A DNA stretch of 64,000 nt, taken from assembly GCA_026008535.1 (NCBI GenBank), contig BRKX01000004.1, positions 45,157,501-45,221,500 on the forward strand, read 5' to 3'. The DNA comes from Perilla frutescens. Taxonomy: Eukaryota; Streptophyta; Magnoliopsida; Lamiales; Lamiaceae. Shown in pieces: positions 45,586 through 56,371 of this stretch; the first letter of the stretch is position 1, and every line of letters begins with the position of its first letter. The notes below the pieces were generated by a model. That model saw only the letters and a program-made list of their open reading frames with translations. It made no database searches and was not told the origin of the DNA. The translations under genes were made by a program, and so were the position numbers.

Positions 45586-46426
45586 TGATGCGATCCTCCC
45601 AGGAGTATCAGGTTACATCGTTGGATTTGTGGAAAATCTCAAATCCTAACCTCACAACGATGTTAAACCACGAACCAATTGGATCTGTAACCCGCGATCA
45701 ATTGAAAACACGAACTCGAAGATGGTGGTGACGCCACAAACAGTTATGGAATGACTGTTTGATAAGTCGATGAAACTCCCACGTGTGTGCGTGAGAAAGA
45801 GAGAATTCTCCAGAGAGAAATAACTCGCAAATAAAAATTATATTATGAATGAACTGTCCTGAATTACAATAGAAACAACCCTTATATAGTTGGGCCCAAA
45901 ATAAATAATCCATAAATAAAATCCTAAGAGAAATAGGGAAATAAAACACAAAACATGCCAATCCGGAACACGCTCCAGATGGGCGCGACTCGGGGTCAGT
46001 CGCGCCCCGGGCCGCGCTGTAACTCGTGCTCAGCCCAAAGGCAAACATGCCGTGGGCGCGACCGGGTCACTCGCGCCTCGGGTCGCGCTATGACTCGCGC
46101 CAATCCCAAAGCTCAAAGCGTCGTGGGCGCGACCGGGTCCACTCGCGCCTCCACTAGCGCTGTAGCTTGCGCCGACTAGCACGACCGGCTGCTCGCACCT
46201 TGACTCGTGCTGTAACTCGTGCTAGTCCATTCCGCAGCTCGAGATCACTGTCTTCCACTTGAGCTCGGGTTCCTCTCCCTCCACGGGTCGCTTGGACGAC
46301 TCTTGGCTCCAGATCTCTTGAATGAATCCATTGAGGCTCTCCTTGAACCTCTTACCTCGGGATCTTGTCATCGGTCCCTCAGGTACCCTAATTGGGTCAA
46401 GTCCTTCCTCAACTCGGGTTGTATCA
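45586..46426 (-). repeat. 5' LTR of the chimeric Gypsy
   Basis: Pairs with 40935-41764. It ends TTGTATCA followed by the AAATC duplication at 46427-46431. Confidence 0.93.
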
Positions 46427-46957
46427 AAATCGTTCGAGTTCAAGTTTAGAACCCTAACCTGTTGAAATTCGATAGCCCAAAGCTCCAAATTCTCCATGGC
46501 TCGATTTCGTGTGTGTTCTTCAGTTTTCGTGAGTTTTTTGGAAGATTTTCGTGAGTTTTTTTTGGCAAATTTTCGTAAATTTTTGCTGTGTATTCGTGTG
46601 TATTTTTGGCAGACTAGTTTTTGCCTGTTAGAATTCGTGTGTATGTTTTTTGCTGTCTCCCTTTCATGAGTACTTTTTTTTTAAAGAGTATACTTCCTTT
46701 GTTGTTGTTCGTCAATTTCGTGAGAAAAAAAGGGAAGATGACAACACTTTTTTTCTCAAAAAAAACAGCAATTTTATTATCTTTAGGTTTTTGTCATCTA
46801 GTTAAATTTCAAATAAAGGAGTCAAATGTAATGCTTGACTGGGCCCACCATTTACTAAGGATATTTATGAGATTGTGAAATAGTTTGAATAGAAAAGAAT
46901 GAGTTAAAAAAGTAGGCTAAAAAAGAATTTGCTATTTAAATTTTGATTAGTTGTATC

Positions 46958-47600
46958 CATTTACACCCAACAAAATATCATTCGTACCAATAAAACATAT
47001 AATTCGCAGCTTGAAAAGTATTATATGAGTTTATTACTTCCTAATTAACATCTAATACAATTCAATTAGGCTTTATTATTTTCAATCATTGTTCATCAAT
47101 TAGGATTTATGTTTAATTTTTAAAAAATTAATTATCAAGCGTGGTGCACGAGCTAATGCATTAGTGTTAGACAAGTGCATTGCATGAGTTGTCCTATCAA
47201 AAAAATTAAATAAATTCACTTTAGTTTTAGCATATATATTTATTTTGAAAAAATTATTTGTCGAGCGCAATACACGAGCTCGCACATTAGCGTCGGGTGA
47301 ATATACTACGTGAATTGATGTATAAAAATAATTAAATTAAATTATTTTAAATTTAGGAAATATAATTTTTGAGAAAAAAGTACAAAAAATATTAGAAAAT
47401 CCAAAAAAAGAAAAAAGAAGAGGACTGGCTCACGGACCGTGGCGGAACCAGGAGGAAGAAGGGAGATGACTGCTCCAATCTCCGATTGACGAGGGAATTC
47501 TTTTTTTTTTTTTTCTTTCTTTCTTCTCAACAAAGGGGTTTGAATGGAAAATGACGTATGGTGTAGAATAAACAAAAAAAATAAAACAATTGATTATGAT
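46958..47600. other. inverted copies of a ~140-bp repeat family, and hAT-end-like sequence
   Basis: 47115-47345 read on the minus strand gives 'aaagtgaatttatttaat', 'acccgacgctaatgtgcgag' and 'gtgcaccacgcttgataatt', the same words in the same order as the plus-strand array at 54850-55320. At 47440 'gtggcggaaccagg' resembles hAT element ends. No gene is seen. Confidence 0.55.
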
Positions 47601-47639
47601 GTGAAGAGTATTTTTTACTGTGGGAAACCTGCCCATTTA

Positions 47640-48298
47640 CCTATTGGTCCTGAAGCCATATAAAATGTTAGTCTATCGTAGAATCTAGGAGAAGAAAAGA
47701 AATTCCCGATAAAAAATGTTCTCCGCCCAAGTACGGATATCGATCCTGAACCAAAACATGGCCATGAACTTCAAATTAACAGCTTCAATGAATTCTTTAG
47801 TCTCAATCATTTTGTAGGCCATGTGCAAATAATAAAAATTAGGTCCTAATATTAAAAGAAATTGTTATAAAAAAAACTTTATCAAGTTCTTTCGAATAAA
47901 TAAGTCATTCTCTATCAACTCTTTCTCCATTTGATAAAACTCTAATATACAAATTAGCATTAAATCGCCTAGAAAATTTATTTTGGGCTTTTTACAATAG
48001 TTAAATCTCTTTTATGGCCCATTTTCACTAATAAATCAATCATTTTAGTATCAAGATCACCTCATTCTGATTTTCGACATAAACATTATCATTTTCATTT
48101 TCAGTAGTAATATTTTCCACATTCTCATTTTCGACATCAACATCATCATTCTTTATTTCGATTTTCAACAGGAACTTGTGAATCTTTTCTAATGAATCTA
48201 TCAAGAGCTCCTCTTTGTGACTCAATCAATTGTTCAACTTTTTTCTTTTTCATGCATTTTTGATATCCAAACTCAAATTTTTCAATTTTAGGAGGCAT
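47640..48298 (-). pseudogene. N-terminal fragment of a hAT transposase (DUF4371/ZMYM type)
   Basis: From an ATG at 48298 the minus strand reads MPPKIEKFEFGYQKCMKKKK, then VEQLIESQRGALDRF, then an asparagine/glutamate-rich part (VENENVENITTENENDN). In shifted frames it gives LIDLLVKMGHKRDLTIVKSP and further pieces that follow the usual start of plant DUF4371 hAT transposases (ID-LV-KG--RDLTIV). Multiple frameshifts and stops are present, and the catalytic and dimerisation parts are missing. Confidence 0.6.
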
Positions 48299-48861
48299 AA
48301 TAAAATAATCAAAACTCAAAGCAAGGTTTTAAAAAATTCAACAAAAAAGGATTCAAACAACCTAGAAGGAAGCAAGAAGTTCAAATCAAATAATAAATAA
48401 ACAAAAGCTTGCTACACTATTGCTTGCAACTCGCCAATTGCCATCAATTCTCCATCCTTGACAAAATTAAAAAAAAAATAGAATTAGAATCAATGAATGA
48501 AAGAATTCATTCAAGTAGATAATAGAATTCTCCATCAATTCACTCAAGCAGATAATCAAATTCAGAGTTTTGAATCATTCAAAAAAAAATCAAGAAAAAA
48601 AAATCTAAGAAGAATAGAGTTTAAGAAAAATACTCACTTAGGATTTGGCCTTTGAAGGAATCGGGGAATGAAAGAAAAACTTCATAATTGTAGAATTCTA
48701 GTGACAATAAACTCGGAAGCGTGATGTGTGAATGAATATTGGAGTTTGATATGAGTATTTCATGAAAAAGATGAGAACCTCTTTTCATAAAGAAAAATCG
48801 AACGGTAATTAGAAGAATAATCATGAAAGAAGATGGAAAGTTGCAAAATTGAAGAAGAAAT

Positions 48862-48864
48862 AAT
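48862..48864. repeat. CACTA target-site duplication AAT (left)
   Basis: AAT before CACTAC at 48865, and AAT again at 52141-52143 directly after the GTAGTG end. Confidence 0.85.
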
Positions 48865-49513
48865 CACTACAAAAAAATCACCGATTTGCGACGGAATTAT
48901 CCGTCGTTAATCCGTTATTTTCCGTCGTTATTTTTAACTACCAACGGATTAACGACGGACACGGTCCGTCGTTATATCTTTAGTCGGCAAACCAACTTTA
49001 CGACGGATAAATTCAGTCGTTAAACTTAACGACGGTCATAACGACGGATTATGGTCGTCGTTAACTCTTGTGTCGTCTACAGTCGTTATTATTTACGACG
49101 GAACTCGTGCGTCGTTACTAAATTAAATTAAATAAAAAAAATTAAATTAAAATATAACGACGGAACTCGTCCGTCGTTAATAAATTAAAATAAAAAAATA
49201 AAAGTATTAAAAAAAAATTAACGAAGGAACATAATCCGTCGTTAATAATTAAAAATAAATAAAAATAAAAATAACGACGGCAATTGTCCGTCGTTAAAAA
49301 ATTAAAAATAAATTAAAAAATCGGATTAATTTTTTTTTATATTTTTTGATTTATTTTTATTTTTTTAATTTTCATTATTGTTTGTAAATAAACTATGGAA
49401 GAGCTTTAATAAACACGTAAAATAATATATATAAATCTCCAATAAAATACATAAAATGTTATAAAATATAATAAAGAGTAAATAAAATACAAATAATAAT
49501 AGTAATGTCTAAA

Positions 49514-50245
49514 TCAAGATGGAGGTGGGCCCCTAAACTGCGCCCGCATCAGCTCGAACATCTCGGCCTGCTGGCGTAGCATCGCCTCCTGCTGATCGAG
49601 CTTCTCCTGCTGGGTTTGGAGAAGCGCTGCCTATGCGTCCATCTGCGTGGTGTAGAAATTATCAGTTACCAAATTGTTCTCAGGAACAATCTCTTTCATT
49701 AATTGAGTTAGCTGATCAAAACATCTCTCTGACATGTTATTCTCAGATTTCATGTTCAGCAGACGAGCAACGAGTGACAATTGAGAATGGTTCTGACAAC
49801 CCGGCCACAATTCTTTGTCTGCGGCCCTCAACATGTCATAAAATCGCTGCGCTTCTGGATTTGGGGCCTCCTCGGTATGATCATCGACATTAATGTTGAT
49901 ATGCGGACCAGCAGCATCCATTACCATATTCTGGTATGTATTCATTCCATCCTGACCACCCAAATTCTGATCGGTGTCCGGATGCACCTGTTGTTCGCCT
50001 TGATAAATCCATACACGATAATTGTGCACAAATCCTTTCTTTGCCACGTGTAGTCTAACGGTAGACGGCGTTTGGAATGGAATGTTCTTACACTTACGAC
50101 ATGGACACTTAATCTTGTCTATACTCATGAAGGACGGTTGATTGCAGGAAAACTTGATGAAAGCATTTAGTCCATTAAGGAAGTCCGGATTCAAAGCACC
50201 ATTCTGAAGGTATCGCCGGTACATCCATTCACGATCTAGACTCAT
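49514..50245 (-). pseudogene. CACTA transposase remnant: transposase-associated domain fused to coiled-coil tail
   Basis: The ATG at 50245 starts MSLDREWMYRRYLQNGALN, a transposase-associated N-terminal domain with its CPCRKCKN zinc-binding motif and VRLHVAKKGF. It continues to FYDMLRAADKELWPGC and SLVARLLNMKSEN, which is where a CACTA transposase (tnp2 type) catalytic domain should begin. Instead the frame runs to FYTTQMDA, a TAG, and in the same frame a glutamine-rich coil (QTQQEKLDQQEAMLRQQ) ending ELMRAQFRGPPPS with a TGA at 49514. That tail resembles the C-terminal part of the second CACTA gene. An internal deletion has apparently joined the start of one gene to the end of another. There is no catalytic domain. 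Confidence 0.8.
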
Positions 50246-51373
50246 TGTAGAAGGCCAATTTCTAAAAATTTTGATCGTAAAATCCGCACTGATTATCGTT
50301 CAATGAAATATAAAAATAATTCATTAAAAAATAGCGCTAATTTTTTAAAAAAATTCGGCAGCACCTATGTGAATTTCCTAGTCCCAAGTTCTCGACTCTA
50401 CGCTAATTGATCTATGTTCTTCTAATCGATTCAAAACAACAATACCAACAGAAACCAACAATTCAATAAAGAGGGATCCAGGGGGCCTCATCCCATTTAA
50501 CATAATTAATTCACATATAAATGCGTAAATAACATACTTAGCATGATAATTGCCTAGATAGCAAGCTTAATTAGCCTAACATAATTAATTGACATATAAA
50601 TGCATAAATAACATACTTAGAAACAAAACTGGCTTCTGCTTCCTGATTTCTAGTTCTTGCTTTTCCCCCCACCATGTTGCATGTAAAATCTACCTTATTT
50701 TTATATTATTTTATTTTATTCTTCTTAAAAACGAAGTGAGAAACTTCTTTGGGATTGTCAAACGCTAATTAAGCTCATTGACTCCTCTATATATATACAC
50801 TACACATATATGCTGTCTAATTTTTCGATTCATATATACAATACTCCCTCTTCATCAGATCGATATAGCTAGCTAGCTTAGCTTCTATAAAAAAAATTCT
50901 TTTTTTTTATATGTTTCCACATGACATATTGGCATATAAAATGAAATACGAAATTAAATAAGCGAGACGATGAGTTAATTAAAGGAATGTATGATGTATT
51001 ATATTTAATAAGTCAAATGTATGTTTATGCTTTTGATGTATATATATATCCTTTCAACTTTCAAGTGCTGGAAGGGTATGCTGATTTCAATGTAATTGAG
51101 TACAGCAATTAAGTCTACAAATTCTTAAAATCTCAGCTAATATATATATAGCGACCCATATTTTGATTATATATATATATGAGTGTGTCGTGTGTATATT
51201 TAATCTTTAATTTCTATGCAATTAGTTGTTTAAAGTTTAATAGTTAGAATATGAATATGTCCCTTTCTTCCCTACAAACTCTCCTAAATGCAAATTAAAA
51301 GCACAAAATGTTTTCTTGTAACTTTACGAAATTATAATTGGATCTTTCGCCTTGCAATTTGGTATTGTGTTTG

Positions 51374-51414
<41 letters not shown>

Positions 51415-51559
51415 TAGTAATGGCCATTAAGCATCATGTCGACTAAGCTAGTAACAACGTGAAAAGATATATGTATATATACAATATATATACTGAAATT
51501 ATATACAATATATATACTGAAATTAAAAAAAATTGAAATAAAAAAAATTGCAGATCAAC

Positions 51560-51800
51560 TATACCTTCTGGGCGACGACGACGTGGGCAGCAGAGCGGCT
51601 GGGCGGCGACGGCGGAGGGAGGGCGGCGACGTCTGGGCAGCAGGCAGCCGGTGCGACAGAGAGAGAGAAAGAGAAAGAGAAAGAGAGAGAGGGGCGGCGG
51701 CGGCGGCCGAGGCCGGGCAGGGGGCGGCGACGGCAGGGCGGCAGAGCGAGAGAGAGAGAGAGAGAGAAACATAGAGAGAGAGAGAGAGAGAGAGATTTGG
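51560..51800. repeat. GC-rich block and (GA)n microsatellites inside the CACTA element
   Basis: 51560-51655 and 51690-51745 are GGCGGCGAC-type GC-rich repeats. 51656-51690 and 51746-51795 are GA tracts. Open frames across this block on both strands are low-complexity (RERERE, SLSLSL) and are not counted as genes. Confidence 0.85.
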
Positions 51801-52140
51801 GGGAAAATGGAGGAGGCGGCCGAATTATCTGAAACGTTACGACGGCTTTAACGACGGACACATCCGTCGTTAAATTTTCCCGATTTTAAATAATTTAAAT
51901 TTCATAATATTAATACATTTTCCCGAATTTAAATAATTTAAAATTCATAATATTAACGACGGAAACTTCCGTCGTTAAATTTTTCCGAATTTAAATAATT
52001 TAAAATTCATAATATGGTTAACGACGTCTGATTCGTCTGTAGTCCGTCGTTACGTTTAGCGACGGACAATTCGGTCGCAAGTCCGTCGGTAATTACGACC
52101 CGAATTTTTTTCGTCGGTAATCAGTGATTTTTTTGTAGTG

Positions 52141-53160
52141 AATATTTGTGTTGGAAGTTGGAACTTGAAAATTGAGATGTTTGTATTAAGTATTACCGTA
52201 AAGAAGATAGATTGGAGAGAATTTAATTTATTAAAAAATATACAAGGTATATTAAATAGAAATAAAAAAAATAAAAATTGAGGCCCTAAAAATTGTGAGC
52301 CCTGTGCGAAGACTCACCTTGCACACCCTGTGAGACGGTCCTTGGTATTAGTATCACCATCAATGCAAATAATCATTAAAAAGTGAGAAAGACCGCACCA
52401 AATAGTTTATAGACTTACGTCCATCATCTTAATTATCATGCAATTCAATTATTCAATATTTCAATTCAATGCCCAAATTAAATACAACTTCAATTTCGCT
52501 GGCCTGCATGCGTCACCATAAAACAAACCGTTGACCAAAACCCCACCAAATGGATTTATTGTAAAGTTGAAACGATCAACGACACTTTCATAAATTACTT
52601 ATCTTAATTAATTAACGAAATTTATAAAATCATCACAAAAGCATGGTCGGTACACATTTTAAGGGATAATTATCTCTAAAATCATGATTTATACCAGGTT
52701 TTTAATTTTAAATATTATTTTTACATCGTTTTATTTTACTATAAATTAACACCTACATTTAGAGAAGGGGTCAGTGGCCAGTTGAAATTTCCTTGTATTT
52801 TTTATTTTTTACTATCAAATTTATGATTGGTAATAATATTTGTTATAAAATAAAAATTAATTATGGCATAAATTATTATAATCAACATTTCTCAATAAAA
52901 AAATGAAATAAAAAATTATAAAGCATAATTTTGAAAAATTCAATCATAATAATGAATTATTAATGGAAATGTGAAAATTAAATATTAAAAATAATTATGA
53001 ACCCTAATAATTAGTGAGGTGAATCCTAAGAAACAATCATAACATTAAACTAAATCACAAAAAAATAAATTTAAAAAAAAAAGACAAGAAAAACGTGTTA
53101 TTTGAAAGTGCAACACGGAGTGTATTACTATTACCGAGAGTGCAACATAAAATTTCATGT
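52141..53160. other. AT-rich interval, end of the hAT-like region
   Basis: Near 52290-52345 'gaggccctaaaaattgtgag' and 'ctgtgagacggtccttgg' resemble the terminal region of the hAT element whose transposase start lies at 48298. The rest is AT-rich with no recognised feature. Confidence 0.35.
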
Positions 53161-53164
53161 GGTC

Positions 53165-53290
53165 AATGGTTGTGCCCAGAGATGGAGTTAGGGGTGGCTG
53201 GTGGTGGTTGTCGCCCCCTCCCCCAAATTTTTTTTATATAATTAGGTCTATATATGCATATGATATGAATTATTTAAGAGCTGGTTTTCA
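53165..53290. other. hAT-end-like sequence
   Basis: 'cagagatggagttaggggtg' followed by 'tcgccccctcccccaaattt' and an AT-rich run resembles the common CAGWGGCGGAGCTAGG ends of plant hAT elements. The partner end was not found. Confidence 0.35.
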
Positions 53291-53329
53291 GTGTAGCTTG
53301 TCTCGATGTAGCAGGGGTCAAACGGGCGC

Positions 53330-54845
53330 GTGTCACCACACACGTGGTCCACGCGTACCTGAAGTGTGAAATTTAGTTTTCCGCGTCAAAGTACAAGTGT
53401 ACACAAATGTAATCTAATAATAAAATGGGTAGAGTCCACAGGGAAAAATTAAATTTAAACATGCACATACCATGACATTGATTCATATTTGTTATCTAGA
53501 CTTCGGAATGGAGATTTGTTTGATTTAAAACTAAATAAACAATAAAATAAAATAAATAAATGCAAAATACAATGGATCGACAATTGATAGAAGGAATACT
53601 CTTGGGGTTGATCTGCTTAGACTACTTAGCACAAAATCATATTATTTTGGAAGATTGACTCCCAATTCAAGTTTACCAACACGATCACTAAAGCATCATA
53701 AACCTCATCTCGAAGCATTTAGAAAGTGGGGCATACACAGTTAGGATTATTGTTTCCAATGAATGCCTAAAGTATGCTTACCACGAGCACCAAAGATCTA
53801 GGTCTTAATAACTATGCTAAATCTCTCAATTTTAAAGATAATTACCCTTTAAATTCTTAGGTTCTAATGTTGAAGCTCATCTCTCGAATTATAAATCAAC
53901 ATACATAATTATGCTCTTTAAAGATTAATAAGCTCTCACCAAATCAACAATGAATAGCGCCCATACATAGCAAGAATTCAAAGAATAAGCAAAAACCATC
54001 AAACTTCCAAAAAAAAACATTAATTGTGCTTCATAATCCAAATAGATTCAACATCCCAAGAGTATTTAAAGATTTAGCTATATATCATTAAATGTAAAAC
54101 TAAATTTCAACAAAAAATAAACATGATTTCAACTAAGAAAAAGAAGCTAAGGAACCCAGAGGGGGATTTGATCTTCAATCTTGGCTTCAAACTTGTTTGT
54201 CTTAGTCCTCTTTCAATTGCTCTTCTCCTCTCCTCTTTCTCTCAATATTTCTCTTTCCAAAACTGGCTACTAATGAGGGGGCTTGCCCTAATTCCAAACA
54301 TGATTTATATATATAGTGGGGAAGAAATTGAACATTAAAAATAATGGGAAAATGGGAGGAAAAGTAAAAAAATCTGGATTTCAGGTCTGGGACGCGATAC
54401 GGGCTCAATCGCGCCCCCAGGTCACACCGTTTGGCGTGCGTGTCGTGGTTTCGCCTCTGGGTCGTCCCAAAAATGAAAAAAATACAACCCTGAATCGGAG
54501 TGTCACTCGCGCCTGACTCGGGTTGCGCCTACGGGCATGAGCGTGGTGGTCGCACCTCTGCCGCTGCTCTGACACCTTTCACGTTTTTACTTCATCCTTC
54601 CGCGTTTCTTATCTGATTGAGGTGATTCAACTTGCAGCGCGATTCTAATTCGATCATCTATCTTCCCGTAGCATTTATTTCCTCAAAATGTCTTTGATTC
54701 ATCCTCCATTTTTTGTACAACTCAAATAAGAAATAAAATTTTAAAATTGAGAGGTTAAGAGCTCAAATTGAGTTAAAACACATGCTAAATTCTTTAATTC
54801 ATATCATTTACACCTAGATAGGATGTGCAAAAACACCAATCATCA
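53330..54845 (-). repeat. Gypsy/Athila-like LTR, minus orientation (solo or truncated)
   Basis: On the minus strand it starts TGATGATTGGTGTTTTTGCA near 54853-54834. It includes a TATA-like 'actatatatataaatcatg' near 54306, and toward its end has 'ccctgtggactctaccc' (about 53428-53445), parallel to the 'tgtgggatcgaccc' block of the other Athila-like LTRs. A GC-rich block with 'cgcgcccccaggtca' words is at 54390-54560. No coding region or partner LTR is present. The right-hand boundary in element orientation is uncertain. Confidence 0.5.
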
Positions 54846-54849
54846 GCAT

Positions 54850-55325
54850 CCCACGCGCAATGCATGGGGGACACTCGTCCGTCTTTTTTTTTTGTTTGCT
54901 AACTTGATGTTCTTTTTTTTTCTTTTACTTTTTCTTCAACTATATATCTTAAAATAAAAGTGGATTAATTATTTTTATTTGACGACTTGCATAGTACACG
55001 AGCCCAAACATTACAATTAATTTTTTTGAACTAAATATATACTCTAAAATGTGATTAATGAACTTAAAATTAAAGTGAATTAATTTATTTTTTTTATCCG
55101 GCGTCTCGCATAGTGCACTCGTCCGATACTCACGCGTGGACTCATGCACTGCGCTTGACAATTATTTTTTTTTTTGAATAAATATACACATTAAATGAAA
55201 TTAGTGAACCCTAAAATTAAAGTGAATTAATTTATTTTTTTCATTCAACATCTCACATAGTGCACTCGCCCGACACTAACGTGTGGATTCGTGCACTGTG
55301 CTCGATAATTAGTATTTCCAAATTA
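54850..55325 (+). repeat. three tandem units of a ~120-150-bp repeat
   Basis: Units share 'aaattaaagtgaattaattta', '(t)gcatagtgcactcg(t/c)ccga' and 'gtggac/ttc(g/a)tgcactg' followed by 'cgataatta' and a T tract. Starts are near 54950, 55070 and 55218. The same family occurs inverted at 47115-47345. Confidence 0.75.
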
Positions 55326-55329
55326 AATA

Positions 55330-55505
55330 TTAGTCCTAATCGAAATAATAAATCCTAAAAAATCTAAACCCTAAAAAATAAAATAAAAAATCTAAAAACC
55401 CTAAAAAATAAAGCCCTAATAAAACCTAAAAAAAATTCTAAAAATCATAAAAAAACACTAAACCATGAAAAAAATCATAAACCCTAAACCCCTAAACTAT
55501 AAACA
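55330..55505. repeat. degenerate CCCTAAA-like (telomere-type) repeat tract
   Basis: Repeated 'aaaccctaaa' and 'ccctaaaaaataaa' words, including 'aaaccctaaacccctaaac' near 55480. Too degenerate to be a real telomere array. Confidence 0.6.
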
Positions 55506-56371
55506 TTAATTGTGATGGAATAAGTTCTTATTTGGATTAAATAAACTACTAAAAATAACTAGTAGCTCATGTACTTTTAAGGATACAAGTGATACTTTAG
55601 AAATTTCATTTGATACTTTTTAGTGTTGTCAGTAATACTTATTTTGATGAGTTTTTTTTATGGGGCGGGTCAATCCGTAAATTGGGATAGATTAACCCGC
55701 AAATTTAACTAAAATGGACCCATTGTACTGAATAACTCAGTGCACCGCATGTACTGAAAAAATGGTGATTATTTAATGAGTTTAATCTTGCCCCATCCAA
55801 ATTTAATTAGTTAGGTGGTGAAAGTTGGGTCAAAACCCAAATTGAAAATAAATAAATTGGGCCTCCATTAATTTATGGTTTTTGAGAATTAATTAAATAA
55901 TATTTTAGTTCTTTTATCTCAAGTATAGAAGATGGTTTTTTGGCAAACTCATTATTAATGTATATCGAAAAAAATTGCTGAAAATTTTGATACTGAATCA
56001 ATCATTGATGATTTTGATGGTACAACTTAAAATGTATAAAAGTAATATTATTAGTGAATATTGTTTTTTATATTGCTTTAGTTATTTAATATTTTTAAAT
56101 TTATCAGTTGTTATATGCTAAACATGTGATATATGAGAATAATTTGCTCTCTTGTATTTTGCATGCATGATTGCTTTTGCTGGAACAACATTCTACTATG
56201 TACTGAAGACTTAGATAATTGATTGCTCTTGTTATAAGTTAATTTATCTTTATATACTTTTGTCATTAGTTAAATACTTCTAAGTAAAATGTTCATATAT
56301 TGTGAGAGAAAATATTATCCATGTATTGATATTATATAAATCGTGACCCTCGAATTTGCGGCGATTCACTA
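55506..56371. other. AT-rich interval, no gene recognised
   Basis: No open frame of substance. A 'gtgcaccgcatgtactgaa' word at about 55741 echoes 37811. Confidence 0.5.

Larger units (their letters stand above)
40935..46426 (-). mobile_element. chimeric non-autonomous Gypsy element (5.5 kb) with Athila-derived interior
   Basis: LTRs 40935-41764 (830 bp) and 45586-46426 (841 bp), bound by TGATGCGATCC...TTGTATCA, are flanked by AAATC duplications. In minus-strand order: 5' LTR, iMet primer site (TGGTATCAAAGC, 45572-45583), Athila-type ORF remnant (45555-45048), a non-coding tract, an Athila polypurine tract and LTR (43537 to about 41975), a short end of Gypsy pol (about 41960-41765), Gypsy polypurine tract, 3' LTR. 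Gag, protease, RT and most of integrase are missing. The outer ends are those of one retrotransposon while most of the inside is from another lineage. Confidence 0.85.
37876..46957 (-). mobile_element. Mutator-like element with DUF1985 gene, split by a Gypsy insertion
   Basis: The left end (gagaaaaattaaagtagtc... from 37876) and the right end (to about 46957) are inverted repeats of about 85-100 bp. The best block is 'gaatagaaaagaat' on one strand at each end (complement at 37937-37950; direct at 46888-46901), with matching sequence on both sides. The left terminus closely resembles that of the MURA element at 58505. Removing the nested Gypsy (40935-46426 plus one duplication) leaves about 3.6 kb. 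It has no MURA-type transposase, so it is non-autonomous. I could not identify a 9-bp target duplication. Confidence 0.72.
48865..52140 (-). mobile_element. CACTA (En/Spm) DNA transposon, 3.3 kb, internally deleted
   Basis: It starts CACTACAAAAAAATCACCGA and ends with the complement TCAGTGATTTTTTTGTAGTG, flanked by AAT. Subterminal regions (about 48885-49300 and 51840-52110) are packed with CCGTCGTTA / TAACGACGG words, the usual transposase-binding repeats. One decayed minus-strand gene remains (49514-50245). The rest is AT-rich, including an (AT)n tract (51379-51412), and has a GC/GA-rich block at 51560-51800. It lies inside an older hAT-like region. Confidence 0.95.

Noticed and set aside
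51548..51861. Open frames of 60-109 codons on both strands in the GC/GA-rich block
   Set aside because: They are translations of GGCGGCGAC and GA microsatellites (RERERE, SLSLSL) within a CACTA element, with no domain or codon signal.
55330..55505. Interstitial telomere array
   Set aside because: CCCTAAA words are too irregular and mixed with AAAAT runs. Best called degenerate AT-rich sequence with telomere-like words.
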